Of a DNA stretch of 14,508 nucleotides, positions 14,100 to 14,508 are shown in pieces; the first letter of the stretch is position 1, and the number at the start of each line of letters is the position of its first letter. The DNA is taken from NCBI GenBank assembly GCA_020444765.1, contig JAGRHW010000041.1:1-14508 (forward strand), written 5' to 3'. Below the pieces are notes generated by a model. That model did no database searches. It saw only the letters and a program-made list of their open reading frames with translations, and was not told the origin of the DNA. The DNA comes from Gammaproteobacteria bacterium. Its GTDB lineage: Bacteria; Pseudomonadota; Gammaproteobacteria; Granulosicoccales; Granulosicoccaceae. A program made the translations under genes and the position numbers.

Positions 14100-14508
14100 T
14101 CAAGCTTGACGAATACGATCTGAAAATCCTCGAGATATTGCAGCAGGACGGGCGCATCTCCAAAGTCAGGCTGGCCGAGGCGATCAATCTGTCGGCCAGT
14201 CCGGCCTGGAGTCGTCTGCAGCGTCTGGAAAAAGAGGGTGTGATACGCGGCTACCACGTGGAGCTGGATCACCGGCAACTGGCGGCTTTCACCCGTGTGA
14301 TGGTGGAAATCACGCTGGCCTCTCATCAGAGCGCGGATTTTGCGCGTTTCGAGGAGGCGATCAAGGCAATTCCTGAAATCATTGAGTGCCAGGCAGTTGG
14401 TGGCGGAGTGGATTATTTAATGCACATCGTCACGCGCGATATCGACAGTTATCAACGCCTGATAGACCGGCTGTTGCTGGACGACATCGGTATCGATAAA
14501 TACTACAG
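14096..14508 (+). CDS. doeX: AsnC/Lrp-family regulator (DoeX-like), 3' end outside the window
   Basis: The first 137 residues of an Lrp/AsnC regulator are visible and the frame runs off the window. Since family members are about 150-160 residues long, it is nearly complete. The helix-turn-helix is at about residues 6-52 (LKILEILQQDGRISKVRLAEA, SPAWSRLQRLEKEGVI). The RAM ligand-binding domain follows from about 66, with VGGGVDYLMHIVTRD at 101-115 forming the effector loop. An AsnC gene is a regular member of ectoine degradation loci (DoeX in Halomonas elongata), where it activates the catabolic genes. It overlaps eutC by four bases, which ties its level to the catabolic operon and suggests feedback. 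Confidence 0.9.
   Translation, partial: MIKLDEYDLKILEILQQDGRISKVRLAEAINLSASPAWSRLQRLEKEGVIRGYHVELDHRQLAAFTRVMVEITLASHQSADFARFEEAIKAIPEIIECQAVGGGVDYLMHIVTRDIDSYQRLIDRLLLDDIGIDKYY

Overview
This window most likely comes from a marine or halophilic gammaproteobacterium. Its GC content is moderately high, roughly 55-60% by eye. It carries a YajD-type HNH protein close to the Escherichia coli one, and a TRAP substrate-binding protein strongly resembling TeaA of Halomonas elongata. The genus cannot be fixed from the sequence. There are no RNA genes, CRISPR arrays or insertion sequences, and no gene-free stretch longer than 225 bp.

Region 1 (1-3520, plus strand) is the end of a tightly packed operon for a 2-oxoacid (probably pyruvate):ferredoxin oxidoreductase. 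It holds the 3' part of the alpha subunit, the complete TPP/[4Fe-4S] beta subunit, and a GltD-like FAD/NADPH subunit with a C-terminal 2[4Fe-4S] ferredoxin domain that overlaps the beta gene by ATGA. Region 2 (3521-4596) is a small spacer with a minus-strand two-CBS-domain protein and a plus-strand yajD. Hairpins or inverted repeats lie at both convergent gene ends.

Region 3 (4597-14508) is an ectoine/5-hydroxyectoine import and catabolism locus. The hydrolytic pair doeA (eutD) and doeB (eutE) is on the minus strand. On the plus strand, divergent from a shared 225-bp AT-rich control region, is a long gene series: uehA, uehB, uehC (TRAP transporter), usp (teaD-like), eutA, a GntR/FCD regulator, eutB, eutC and an AsnC/Lrp regulator (doeX-like) cut by the window end. 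The TRAP system imports the osmolyte. EutABC are thought to bring 5-hydroxyectoine back to ectoine. DoeA opens the ring to N-acetyl-diaminobutyrate, and DoeB removes acetate to give diaminobutyrate. The genes that take diaminobutyrate to aspartate (transaminase, semialdehyde dehydrogenase) are not in the window and may lie just beyond it.

The most interesting part is the control system. In place of the MocR-type regulator EnuR known from ectoine clusters, the locus has a FadR-class (FCD) GntR protein embedded between eutA and eutB. The divergent promoter region carries two GTATAC-centred dyads, the sort of site such proteins bind, placed next to promoter-like sequences. Further structures are two strong hairpins between uehA and uehB and a perfect 17-bp inverted repeat across the eutA stop codon. 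These look like devices that set separate expression levels within the cluster.
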